Positions 47,796 through 55,753 of a stretch of 64,000 nt of DNA are shown piece by piece. A program made the translations under genes and the position numbers. Source of the DNA: Gluconacetobacter aggeris (GTDB lineage Bacteria > Pseudomonadota > Alphaproteobacteria > Acetobacterales > Acetobacteraceae); the NCBI RefSeq assembly GCF_014174395.1, contig NZ_JABEQD010000016.1, forward strand, positions 1 through 64,000, in the 5' to 3' direction. The notes beneath the pieces were generated by a model. That model did no database searches. It was not told the origin of the DNA and saw only the letters and a program-made list of their open reading frames with translations. The number at the start of each line of letters is the position of its first letter. Position 1 is the first letter of the stretch.

Positions 47796-49157
47796 TCAAT
47801 CGTTTTTGTAAAAGCACAACAAAGATTTGTTAAGATCAATATATATATTATTTGAATAATATATATTCCCACCAATAATATATTGACTTTCGCGAGTTTT
47901 GTCCAAAATGTAGTCTCCTTTATATTTTTTTTCAGATCCTCCAGGGAGGTTTAGAGAAAAATATTTCGAATATGATCTCATATTTTCGTCGAATCCAAAT
48001 GATTTTATAATTATTTTTTCGGATTTATTATATTCTTCTTGCGAAAATTTGTTTTTGTACGCAAGTATGGTGTTGCTATTCAGCCCCGTATCTAATACAG
48101 ATTTTTCAATTTTACCATCTATGGCCGCGTTGAAGATGATGTTTCTTTCATAGCCACCTTGTCCATACCCAAAATAGAAGTTGTTTTTGCATGATTCTTT
48201 ATTGTCTGAGTGTAATCTCATGGAATTTTTTGAAATAAGAATTGGAGACAGTTTTGATAATAACATGTTTCCTACTGTTATATCACCTTTCGGCAGGATT
48301 ACTGCAGGTAAATTGTATATATTAATATCATTAATTTTAATGTTTTTTATAATACCAAATGGTAGGCTTTCTGTGCCGCCAGTAGAAATTTTGAAGTTTT
48401 TTATTTCACCTATTACCTTAACATTAAATGATTCTACGTATTTTTGAGGGATTGTAGTTAAAAGAACTCCTGTATCTACGATGGCATCAAAGTTTTCATT
48501 TGATTTAGAGATTATTATATGAGGACTATATCCATATTTGGAAGTTTTGATTGGAATATCATTATTTGTTTTCTCTGTAATAGTAGCAAATAGGTTTTCT
48601 GTAATTGGATTTGTTAATTCGACATTGTCAACTCCGTTAATGTGAAGATTTTCGACATCTGCGCTTTTTTCCAAGGACGGTTTCAATACGCTGTCTATGT
48701 ATTTTTTCACAAAGTACCAATCTTTAGTTCGTCCTTCTGAGAACAGGTCTTCCGCATATATGTATTCTAAATACAATATTACTTCTATGTTTGGGTTCTT
48801 TTGGTTTTTGAAATACTGCAATCCTGACTCGATATTTTTATCGGCGCAATTATAATCACCTCTTACTCGGCATTCAGATATATAATAGAGATTTTTTTCT
48901 AATGGTGTTTTAGCATTGGATAAACTAATTCTCATTGCATCTCCGAGCCCATGATATATCTTATACGAGATATCGTATGGGTCTGATACATCTATGTAAT
49001 ATCCGTCGTCTGTTTTTGATTTCGTTATTGTGTTTATAATGTCGTTCGGAATTGAAAAATTCGGTACATTTTTTGTTTCGCACAATGCCGGTTTCTGTAG
49101 AGTGCAATCGAATAAAGACAATATTGCCAGTGTGCTGGATAATTTTTTCTTAAACAT
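47796..49157 (-). CDS. Exported retropepsin-like aspartyl protease 2 (453 aa)
   Basis: Signal peptide MFKKKLSSTLAILSLFDCTL... ends near PALCE. Residues about 40-190 are helical and TPR-like (ISECRVRGDYNCADKNIESG), then two retropepsin-like lobes, each with a catalytic-type DTG: AIVDTGVLLTTIP and SVLDTGLNSNTIL. Each lobe also has the family hydrophobic-Gly motif (VGNMLLSKLSPILI; YIIGGNIYYSNNIYIDL). It is therefore predicted to be an active bilobal aspartyl protease in the periplasm or outside the cell. The gene is strongly A+T-rich. It lies 116 bp downstream of the second GG-leader gene on the same strand, mirroring the first module. Confidence 0.7.
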   Translation of the reverse strand: MFKKKLSSTLAILSLFDCTLQKPALCETKNVPNFSIPNDIINTITKSKTDDGYYIDVSDPYDISYKIYHGLGDAMRISLSNAKTPLEKNLYYISECRVRGDYNCADKNIESGLQYFKNQKNPNIEVILYLEYIYAEDLFSEGRTKDWYFVKKYIDSVLKPSLEKSADVENLHINGVDNVELTNPITENLFATITEKTNNDIPIKTSKYGYSPHIIISKSNENFDAIVDTGVLLTTIPQKYVESFNVKVIGEIKNFKISTGGTESLPFGIIKNIKINDINIYNLPAVILPKGDITVGNMLLSKLSPILISKNSMRLHSDNKESCKNNFYFGYGQGGYERNIIFNAAIDGKIEKSVLDTGLNSNTILAYKNKFSQEEYNKSEKIIIKSFGFDENMRSYSKYFSLNLPGGSEKKYKGDYILDKTRESQYIIGGNIYYSNNIYIDLNKSLLCFYKND

Positions 49158-49273
49158 ACTTATCCTTCTTCGTGATGAATGGAAGGTGAATTTGTATGAG
49201 GAACAATATATAAAGCTCAGTTATAGAACTGACGATGCGGCTAAGCGCATCGTCAGGAAATAATTTATTATTT

Positions 49274-49610
49274 TCAGTGAAAGGGTACATAAGTGCCAGG
49301 TGGCATCTGACCTCCGGTATTTCCTCCAATAGGATGAGATACCGTGACCGAACCACCTGTTGCTCCACCTTGGTTGCCGCTTACCGTTCCCGTTGCTGTC
49401 CAGCCACCCCCTACGGAGCCCGAGCCTGTAGCACTCCAAGATAAGGTCGGCGACCCGCCACCGCCGAACCCTCCACTTCCGGAGACACCACCGGATGCAC
49501 CTCCCATTCCTGTCGTTGAATTTTGACCGCCCGGATTTTGATCCGGATTTGCTATTTCGCCACCAGTAACTTGGATAAGCTCCGCTTCAAGCAAATCACG
49601 TATTTTTCAT
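49274..49610 (-). CDS. Double-glycine-leader, Gly-rich peptide precursor 2 (about 106 aa)
   Basis: From a TTG at 49594 the product reads LLEAELIQVTGG, a GG leader, followed by a Gly/Ser/Thr-rich core (EIANPDQNPGG, GGFGGGGSP, SATGSGSVGGGWTATG) ending GTYVPFH. An ATG at 49608-49610 lies one base out of frame: with four instead of five A's in the ATGAAAAAT run it would read MKIRDLLEAELIQVTGG, a textbook leader. So the gene has either a non-ATG start or a homopolymer frameshift. The Gly-rich core resembles microcin-like peptides. Followed by aspartyl protease 2. Confidence 0.6.
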
Positions 49611-49946
49611 CCTTTTGGAAAAATATGAAAAATATACTGATTCAGTGGGAAGAGGCTCCCAATGCAAAACTTTGCAACAAAAGAGATGTTTTGCAATATT
49701 AACGTTTTGTCATTAAATTGTCGTTAATCAAGTCTGGGATCTCCTGTTTGGAAATATTGTTCATTCTCTGCTGCTGTTACATTATGGATAATTAGGGTAA
49801 CAGGCGGCGCCGGCTGAGCCGCCCCGAAGTCCGGAAAACCACCCGTCCGACGCCTTTTTCCTGCTACCGCGCCGCTCGGTCTGTTACAGTTCTCGGGAGA
49901 ATATGCCCAAAGCCCCCTATCCGGCCCCGCCTCGCCCCTGCGTCAG
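49611..49946. other. Interval between GG-leader gene 2 and the WGR gene
   Basis: AT-rich at the left (promoter of peptide 2 expected near 49620-49760, e.g. CAATATTAACG and TTGTCGTTAATC) and GC-rich from about 49805, which marks the end of the accessory region. No gene seen. Confidence 0.4.
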
Positions 49947-50165
49947 TTGGCCTTTTTCCCCGAGGCGCCGAACTGCTGGCGCTTCTACCGGCTGTGCCTG
50001 CGGGGCGATCTGTTCGGCGGTACCGCCCTGCTCCGCCAATGGGGGCGGATCAGGACCGCCGGGCAATGCCGCCTCGATCTCCATGCCGACGATGCAGCCC
50101 GCCGCAGCTTCGCAATCGGCATTCGCAAGACGCCGGGGGCCACGGCATTCAGCGTGATGGCCTGA
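49947..50165 (+). CDS. WGR-domain protein (72 aa or slightly longer)
   Basis: The product contains CWRFYRLCLRGDLFGGTALL and RQWGRIRTAGQCRLDL, the WGR domain (named after its Trp-Gly-Arg), a nucleic-acid-binding module seen in PARPs and small bacterial proteins. No ATG is in frame; TTG at 49947 is the likely start, although the open frame reaches further upstream. The C terminus after DDAARRSFA does not look like the usual RKRRGY end, so a late frameshift is possible. Confidence 0.55.
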   Translation: MAFFPEAPNCWRFYRLCLRGDLFGGTALLRQWGRIRTAGQCRLDLHADDAARRSFAIGIRKTPGATAFSVMA

Positions 50166-50357
50166 CCCTCATGCGCTTCCTGCGGCCGGTCTGGTCCGCG
50201 TGCCTGATCGGATCGGCGGTCGCCTTTCTCGTCATGCGCGGCCGGCTTGCGGGATAGGGCCTGCGGACGGTCCTGACGCCCGCGCCGTTTCTGCCGAATT
50301 GAGAAAATCCGGTTGCCGGGGCGGCCGTGGCAGGCGGAACGGGGGAGGGGGGGGCGC

Positions 50358-50837
50358 TCAGCCCCGACCGCGATATCCAGGCACGTCCTGCGCGGGAATC
50401 CACACATCCTGCGGCGGGGCGCCGGTCTGCCAGAAGACGTCGATGGGCATGCCGCCGCGCGGGTACCAGTAGGCGCCGATGCGCAGCCAGACCGGGGAGA
50501 GCAGGTCGACCAGGGTGGTGGCGATCTGGACCGAGCAGGCTTCGTGGAAGGCGCCGTGGTTGCGGAAGCTGGTCAGGAACAGTTTGAGCGACTTGCTTTC
50601 CACGATCCACTGGTCGGGCACGTAGTCGATGACCAGGTGGGCGAAGTCCGGCTGGCCGGTGACGGGGCAGAGCGAGGTGAATTCCGGCGCGGTGAAGCGG
50701 ACCAGGTAGCGCCGGTCGCGATAGGGGGCGGGGACGCGCTCCAGCGTCGCGTCCTCGGGGCTGGTGGGCTGGGGGGAGGCGCGGCCGAGCTGGGTGAGGG
50801 CCTGGGTGCCGTCGTCCGGCGGGGTGGATGCGCTCAC
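50358..50837 (-). CDS. queF: NADPH-dependent 7-cyano-7-deazaguanine (preQ0) reductase QueF (159 aa)
   Basis: QueF reduces the preQ0 nitrile to preQ1 in queuosine synthesis, in the cytoplasm. Short (type I) form. Catalytic Cys in [12 protein letters not shown], substrate-binding Glu in [19 protein letters not shown] and AFHE are present. Stands alone; no other queuosine genes nearby. Confidence 0.94.
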   Translation of the reverse strand: MSASTPPDDGTQALTQLGRASPQPTSPEDATLERVPAPYRDRRYLVRFTAPEFTSLCPVTGQPDFAHLVIDYVPDQWIVESKSLKLFLTSFRNHGAFHEACSVQIATTLVDLLSPVWLRIGAYWYPRGGMPIDVFWQTGAPPQDVWIPAQDVPGYRGRG

Positions 50838-50979
50838 GTTCCGTGATCCTTGCTATAGCGGGGCTCTGTGGAGAAGGGTGATGTCAGAGCCGCCTTTCCT
50901 GCGTCAAGCGGCGCTTTTCCCCCGCCGGTGCCCGCGTGGGTGCTTTCGCACCGGCATGGGCCCATGATAACAGGACCGG

Positions 50980-52161
50980 ATGGCGCGTGCACTCAAGGCG
51001 GATTTTCCCGCTCCTGTCCTGATGACCTCCACTGACGAGCTGATTGCGGTCGTCGAACGATTGCGGCGCGAGCCGTTCGTGACGATCGATACCGAGTTCG
51101 TCCGCGAACGGACCTACTGGCCCGAGCTGTGCCTGGTGCAACTGGCCGGCGCGCATGACGTGGTGGTGGTGGATGCGCTGGCGCCCGGCCTGGACCTGGC
51201 GCCGCTGGGGGAACTGCTGGACGACCCGGCGGTGACCAAGGTGTTCCATGCCGCGCGGCAGGATCTGGAGATCTTCCTGCATCTGTTCGACCGGCTGCCG
51301 GCGGCGCTGTTCGATACCCAGGTGGCGGCGATGGTGGCCGGTTATGGCGACCAGGTCGGATATGACAATCTGGTCTCGTCGCTGACGGGCGCGCATATCG
51401 ACAAGGCGCATCGGTTTTCGGACTGGGCGGCGCGCCCGCTGTCGCCGGCGCAGATTGCCTATGCCGCCGCCGACGTGACCTATCTGCGCACCGTCTACCA
51501 GCTTCTGCGCGAGCGGCTGGAGAAGGAAGGGCGCATGGAGTGGGTGGCAGCCGAACTGGCGGTGCTGACCCGGCCCGAGACCTTCCGCCCCGATCCCGAG
51601 ACCCTGTGGGAGAAGATGCGCCCGCGCACCAGCAACCGGCGCATGCTGGGCGTGCTGCGGGCCATTACCGCGTGGCGCGAACTGGAGGCCCAGCGGGTGA
51701 ACGTGCCGCGCCAGCGGCTGCTGAAGGATGAGAGCCTGCTGGAGATCGCGGCCACCGGGCCGGCCGATGTCGATGCGCTGGCCCGGGTGCGCGGCGTCTC
51801 GCGCGGGTTTGCCGAGGGGCGGAGCGGGGCCGGGCTGCTGGAGGCCATTGCGGCCGCGCATGCGCTGCCCGATGCCTCCCTGCCGCGCCAGAGCAAGGGC
51901 AAGGATGGTCCGCGCCCGTCGCCGGCGCTGGTTGCGCTGTTGAAGGTGCTGCTGGCGGCATGCTGCGAGGAGCATGACGTGGCGCCGCGCCTGGTGGCGT
52001 CGTCGGAGGATATCGACCGGCTGGCGATGGATGCCGAGCCGGACCTGCCGCTGCTGCGGGGATGGCGGCGGGTGGTGTTCGGCGAGGATGCGCTGGCGCT
52101 GAAGGCCGGGACCATGCTGCTGGGCGTGGATGGGACGCGCATCCGCCGCGTTCCGACCTGA
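50980..52161 (+). CDS. rnd: Ribonuclease D (393 aa)
   Basis: 3'-5' exoribonuclease that trims tRNA 3' ends. DEDDy motifs: FVTIDTEFVRE (DE), VFHAARQDLEIF (D) and AYAAADVTYLRTVY (Y..D). One HRDC domain follows (MLGVLRAITAWRELEAQRV...LLKDESLLEIA, about residues 220-290), then a second weaker helical domain. Start is ATG at 50980; ATG at 51022 (MTSTDELIAVVERL) is an alternative close to the domain start. Confidence 0.92.
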   Translation: MARALKADFPAPVLMTSTDELIAVVERLRREPFVTIDTEFVRERTYWPELCLVQLAGAHDVVVVDALAPGLDLAPLGELLDDPAVTKVFHAARQDLEIFLHLFDRLPAALFDTQVAAMVAGYGDQVGYDNLVSSLTGAHIDKAHRFSDWAARPLSPAQIAYAAADVTYLRTVYQLLRERLEKEGRMEWVAAELAVLTRPETFRPDPETLWEKMRPRTSNRRMLGVLRAITAWRELEAQRVNVPRQRLLKDESLLEIAATGPADVDALARVRGVSRGFAEGRSGAGLLEAIAAAHALPDASLPRQSKGKDGPRPSPALVALLKVLLAACCEEHDVAPRLVASSEDIDRLAMDAEPDLPLLRGWRRVVFGEDALALKAGTMLLGVDGTRIRRVPT

Positions 52162-52162
52162 G

Positions 52163-52322
52163 CGCCTGACCGGAAATGCGCGCTGGCGGCAATCCGACGC
52201 GCGTTTCCTGTGCTCCGATGCTCACGGCCAGCTAGGCCGCTCCGCTTCGGTGCTCGGAACCGCACGACGGGCGTGCCGCGTTGCGGCATTCTCGCTCGCC
52301 AGCCCACATTTCCGGTCAGGCG
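52163..52322. repeat. Long palindromic dispersed element, copy 1
   Basis: About 160 bp between rnd and gcrA. Ends pair as CGCCTGACCGGAAATG and CATTTCCGGTCAGGCG. The interior includes CGCGCGTTTCCTGTGCTC, an internal TGCTC repeat, CGACGGGCGTGCCGC and CTCGCTCGCCAG. It is the full-length type and matches copies 2 (inverted) and 3. Confidence 0.75.
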
Positions 52323-52376
52323 CCGAATGCGGACTCACCGGTTTTCCCCCGGGTTGTGAACAGGTTACTCCCAGCC

Positions 52377-52419
52377 TTGTCCACAAGATTTTGTGGTGGG
52401 AAGGTTGAGTCCACCACAA
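52377..52419 (+). promoter_or_regulatory. gcrA promoter region: DnaA-box-like site, inverted repeat and GANTC site
   Basis: TTGTCCACA (52377-52385) is one base from the DnaA box TTATCCACA. It is followed by TTGTGGTGG (52391-52399) and CCACCACAA (52411-52419), a perfect inverted repeat with GAGTC, a CcrM-type GANTC site, at 52407-52411; another GANTC site (GACTC) is at 52332. In Caulobacter gcrA transcription responds to DnaA and CtrA, so these sites are plausible control elements here. The link is inferred. Confidence 0.45.
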
Positions 52420-52461
52420 GATAAGCCTAATTTCCGGCTGTCCTTCGTCAGGAGAGATGGC

Positions 52462-53151
52462 ATGGCTATGGAATGGACCGAGGAGACGATCGCCCGTCTT
52501 CGCGAGCTTTGGCAGCAGGGGCTGTCGACGGCCGAGATCGGCCGCCAGCTTTCGGTGACGAAGAACGCGGTTGTGGGCAAGGCGCATCGCCTCGGCCTGC
52601 AGGCGCGTCCGTCACCTATTCGCAGACCGCCGGCTTCGGCCCGCGCGGCGGAGTCGGCCGGGGCGGTTGCGCCGACCCCGGAACCCGTTGCCGCCGCCCC
52701 GGCGCCGGTCGCATCACCCGTTTCGCCGGCGGCACCAGTCGCCGCCGCTGCGGTAGCGCCGCAGGCGGCCGCGCCCGTGGCACCCGTTATGGCACCTGTC
52801 GCGCCGCATGTGGCCGCGGCCGCGCCGTCCGTGGCCCCGGTCCGGCAGGCGGAGCCCGCGCCCCGGGCGTCGGGTCGTGCCGAGCCTGAAACGGTGGCTG
52901 AGGTGGCGCCCTCGCCGCCCGTGGCCACGCCTTCCGTCTCGCGGCCGGAAACGCCCCGGGCGTCGCTGCGTGCGGTGTCCAGCCCCGCGCCGCGGCGCAG
53001 CGGCCTGAGCTGCTGCTGGCCGCTGGGCGATCCGGGCACGCCGGGCTTTCATTTCTGTGGGGCAACGCCTGTTCCCGGCAAGCCCTACTGCGCCGAACAT
53101 GCGCAACTGGCCTATGTGAAGCTGCGCGACCGGCGGGATAACGTCGCCTGA
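52462..53151 (+). CDS. gcrA: Cell-cycle regulator GcrA (229 aa)
   Basis: GcrA binds RNA polymerase sigma70 and CcrM-methylated GANTC promoters to control cell-cycle genes. The N terminus MAMEWTEETIARLRELWQQG and TAEIGRQLSVTKNAVVGKAH is the conserved DNA-binding domain; a long Ala/Pro/Val-rich linker (about residues 60-175) follows; the C terminus CCWPLGDPGTPGFHFCG and KPYCAEHAQLAY is the sigma-binding domain. The linker is longer than in Caulobacter. ATG at 52462 follows AGGAGAG. Confidence 0.94.
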   Translation: MAMEWTEETIARLRELWQQGLSTAEIGRQLSVTKNAVVGKAHRLGLQARPSPIRRPPASARAAESAGAVAPTPEPVAAAPAPVASPVSPAAPVAAAAVAPQAAAPVAPVMAPVAPHVAAAAPSVAPVRQAEPAPRASGRAEPETVAEVAPSPPVATPSVSRPETPRASLRAVSSPAPRRSGLSCCWPLGDPGTPGFHFCGATPVPGKPYCAEHAQLAYVKLRDRRDNVA

Positions 53152-53180
53152 CGCGCTGCCTTCAACGGGAATATTTATGA

Positions 53181-53219
53181 AAAAACGCCGCGGATCATGC
53201 GATCCGCGGCGTTTTTTTT
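53181..53219 (+). terminator. Intrinsic terminator of gcrA
   Basis: AACGCCGCGGATC-ATGC-GATCCGCGGCGTT with A's before and eight T's after; begins 30 bp after the gcrA stop. Confidence 0.92.
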
Positions 53220-53244
53220 GGCGTTCTGGGAACGGCTGAGGAAA

Positions 53245-53362
53245 GCCGGTCTGGAAATGTGGGCCGGTGAGCGAGAGTGCCGCAAAGCGGCACGCCCGTC
53301 GTGTGTTTCCGAGCACAGGAAACGCGCGCCGGATCGCCACCAGCGCGCATTTCCAGACCGGC
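53245..53362. repeat. Long palindromic dispersed element, copy 2 (inverted, internally deleted)
   Basis: About 118 bp between the gcrA terminator and the bactofilin stop. Ends pair as GCCGGTCTGGAAATG and CATTTCCAGACCGGC. Its reverse complement aligns with copy 1 but lacks some 40 bp between two TGCTC repeats. Terminal sequence differs from copy 1, yet the pairing is kept. Confidence 0.75.
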
Positions 53363-53379
53363 GCCGCGCCCGGCCTGGT

Positions 53380-54060
53380 TCAGTCGGCCGGGGTTTCTTC
53401 CGGTGCCGGGGCGGGTGCCGCGACCGGGGCCTCGGGGGCCGGGGCGGCGCCGGTGATCATTTCCAGATGGCCGCTGACCTGGCCGCCATCCTCGACCTGC
53501 AGGCGGCGGCACTTCGCCTTGCCCAGCAGGCGCCCCGATGAGCGGATGGTCAGGCTGCCGCGCACCGTCAGCGTGCCGTCGATGGTGCCAGCCAGATCGG
53601 CGTCCTCGACTTCGATCTCGCCACGGAACATGCCGCCATGGGCGACCTGGAGTTCGTGCGCGTTGATCATGGTCGATTCGACCGTGCCCTCGACGACCAG
53701 GCGCTCGGCGTCCTGGATCGAGCCCTGGACGCTGATTCCGCGCCCGACCACCAGCGTGCGGCGATCGCTGGTGTCCTTGCGGGGGGCCGGCGCCTGGCCG
53801 GGGCGGCCGGGCGGCTGGGCGGCGCCGGGAGGAGCGGTCGGAGCGGGCGGGAAGGGGGAACGGGCCATCGGGGCGGTCTCCTGGGACGACTGGGAGAGAG
53901 GGGGGGCGGCGCTGGCCGGCGAAGTGCCGGGGCGGACGGGAACGGCGCCGGCGGGCGGCGGCGGGAACGTCGTCTGCGGACTGGTCGGCCGGCCGGATGG
54001 CGACGAGGTGCCGGCGGGCGGCATTTCGTCTTCTGGCTTGCGTTTCTTGAACAAGAGCAT
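53380..54060 (-). CDS. Bactofilin-family cytoskeletal protein (226 aa)
   Basis: The C-terminal half (about residues 105-205) is the bactofilin beta-helix: TLVVGRGISVQGSIQDAERL, VVEGTVES, GEIEVEDADLAGTIDGTLTV and GRLLGKAKCRRLQVEDGG. Bactofilins polymerise without nucleotides and shape or organise the cell envelope. The N-terminal half is Pro-rich and disordered, and a short Ala/Pro tail follows. Start MLLFKKRKPEDE at 54060. Flanked on both sides by the palindromic element. Confidence 0.88.
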   Translation of the reverse strand: MLLFKKRKPEDEMPPAGTSSPSGRPTSPQTTFPPPPAGAVPVRPGTSPASAAPPLSQSSQETAPMARSPFPPAPTAPPGAAQPPGRPGQAPAPRKDTSDRRTLVVGRGISVQGSIQDAERLVVEGTVESTMINAHELQVAHGGMFRGEIEVEDADLAGTIDGTLTVRGSLTIRSSGRLLGKAKCRRLQVEDGGQVSGHLEMITGAAPAPEAPVAAPAPAPEETPAD

Positions 54061-54251
54061 ACCCCGCTGCTGTCGAAGGTGAAGCCGCGCATGGCCCGGC
54101 GGTCTGGACACGGGTGGTTTCCGGCCATGCTCCGGAAAACCGGTGTCTGGAACGATCAAGGATTACACGCGCGAATGATGCCGGAAAAGTGGGAAGCCGC
54201 AATTTTACGAACAAGACATGCTGGCATTGCGACCCCGTGCCCCCGGTGTTA

Positions 54252-54414
54252 GAGCCCGACCGCAAATGCGCTCTGGCGGCGCGTCCTGTGCGCGCTTCCT
54301 GCGCTTCGGTGCTCACGGCCATCACGGCTGCTCCGCTCCGATGCTCGGAAACACACGACGGGCGCAGCCCTTCGGGCCGCTCTCGCTCCCCAGCGCGCAT
54401 TTGCGGTCGGGCTC
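54252..54414. repeat. Long palindromic dispersed element, copy 3
   Basis: About 163 bp upstream of the PfkB kinase gene. Ends pair as GAGCCCGACCGCAAATG and CATTTGCGGTCGGGCTC. Interior shares CGGTGCTCACGGCC, CCGATGCTCGGAA and CACGACGGGCG with copy 1. Terminal changes relative to copies 1 and 2 are compensatory. Confidence 0.75.
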
Positions 54415-54503
54415 TTGGTGAAGGGCTGTCTGTACGACGATTTTGGTGATTTGATGGCGCGCCGGCCTGACAGTTTCGCCGGCCCGCGCGGGAGAGAGAT
54501 GGA

Positions 54504-55520
54504 ATGTCAGTGACGGGTGCCGGCAGCGCGGCCGAATGCCGCTTCGATCTGCTGGGGATCGGCAATGCGATCATCGATGTTCTGGCCCCGGTCGAGCCGG
54601 ATTTCCTGGCCGAGCATGACATGATCCCCGGCAGCATGATGCTGATCGATGCCGAGCGTGCCGAGAAACTCTATGGGCTGGTGCGGCGCGAGCGCGAGAT
54701 GGGCGGCGGATCGGCGGCCAATACCTGCGTGGTGGCGGCCAATATGGGCGCGCGCGTGGCCTATCTGGGCAAGGTGGCGGACGATGCGCCGGGCCGTACC
54801 TTTGCCGCCGACCTGCAGCAGTCGGGCGTCTATTTTCCGTCCTCGTTCCTCGACGGGCATGCGGGGCGCGCGCAGCCGACGGCGCGCTGCCTGGTGATGG
54901 TGACGCCGGACGGCCAGCGGACGATGAACACCTATCTGGGCGCGTGCGTTACCTTCGGGCCCGAGGACGTGCTGGGCGAATTGGTGGCCAGCGCCCATGT
55001 GACCTATCTGGAAGGCTATCTGTTCGACCCGCCGCATGCGCAGGAGGCCTTCCGCCAGGCGGCGTCGCTGGCCCATGCGGCCGGGCGGCGGGTGGCGCTG
55101 TCGCTGTCCGACCCGTTCTGCGTCGCGCGGCATCGCGATGCCTTCCGCGAGCTGGTGCATGGGCATATCGACATCCTGTTCGCCAACGAGGAAGAAATCT
55201 GCTCGCTCTACCAGACCGAGGATTTCACCACGGCGATGAACCAGGCCGCCGCCGACACGCATTTCGCGGTGCTGACGCGCTCGGGCCAGGGCAGCGTGAT
55301 CATCCGGGGCGAGGAGCGGATCGACGTGGCCCCGGTGGCGACGCAGGTGATCGACACCACCGGCGCGGGCGATGCCTATGCGGCCGGCTTCCTGGCCGGC
55401 TGGACCTCGGGCCGCACGCTGGCCGAATGCGGCCGGCTGGGCAGTGTGGCGGCGTCGGAGATCATCTCGCATTACGGGGCGCGGCCGCTGGTGAACCTGC
55501 AGCAGGACATGGAGCTGTAG
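54504..55520 (+). CDS. PfkB-family carbohydrate/nucleoside kinase, adenosine-kinase-like (338 aa)
   Basis: Ribokinase-fold kinase. Substrate-site MGGGSAANTCVVAANMG, and the C-terminal anion-hole motif DTTGAGDAYAAGFLAG with the catalytic Asp, are intact. FDLLGIGNAIIDVLAPVEPDFL and MTPDGQ-like VMVTPDGQRTMNTYLGA are typical of the adenosine kinase-like branch in alphaproteobacteria. It may phosphorylate adenosine or a related nucleoside or sugar. Next downstream genes deal with nucleosides, which is consistent. Confidence 0.85.
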   Translation: MSVTGAGSAAECRFDLLGIGNAIIDVLAPVEPDFLAEHDMIPGSMMLIDAERAEKLYGLVRREREMGGGSAANTCVVAANMGARVAYLGKVADDAPGRTFAADLQQSGVYFPSSFLDGHAGRAQPTARCLVMVTPDGQRTMNTYLGACVTFGPEDVLGELVASAHVTYLEGYLFDPPHAQEAFRQAASLAHAAGRRVALSLSDPFCVARHRDAFRELVHGHIDILFANEEEICSLYQTEDFTTAMNQAAADTHFAVLTRSGQGSVIIRGEERIDVAPVATQVIDTTGAGDAYAAGFLAGWTSGRTLAECGRLGSVAASEIISHYGARPLVNLQQDMEL

Positions 55521-55753
55521 GACCGGGCGAAAGCGTCCCTTTTCGAACAGCCTTCCGACAGGCTGTCGGAGGGGGCATTGCCGTGGTGAGCGTGGCGGCG
55601 GCGGTTCATATGAGCCGGATTGCCGTCGCCCCGATCCACCGCCCTGGCCGGCGCATGGGCGCGGACTGATTTTCTGACCCTGTAGACAAATTTCCGTTTC
55701 GCAACCGGCGGCGGATCGTGGCATTCCGATACGACCACGAAAAGGATGCCGCG

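Noticed and set aside
52130-54449. Small frames inside the three palindromic elements (SPSGRSRSP-type peptides)
   Set aside because: They recur because the DNA element recurs; the frames differ among copies while the hairpin is conserved.
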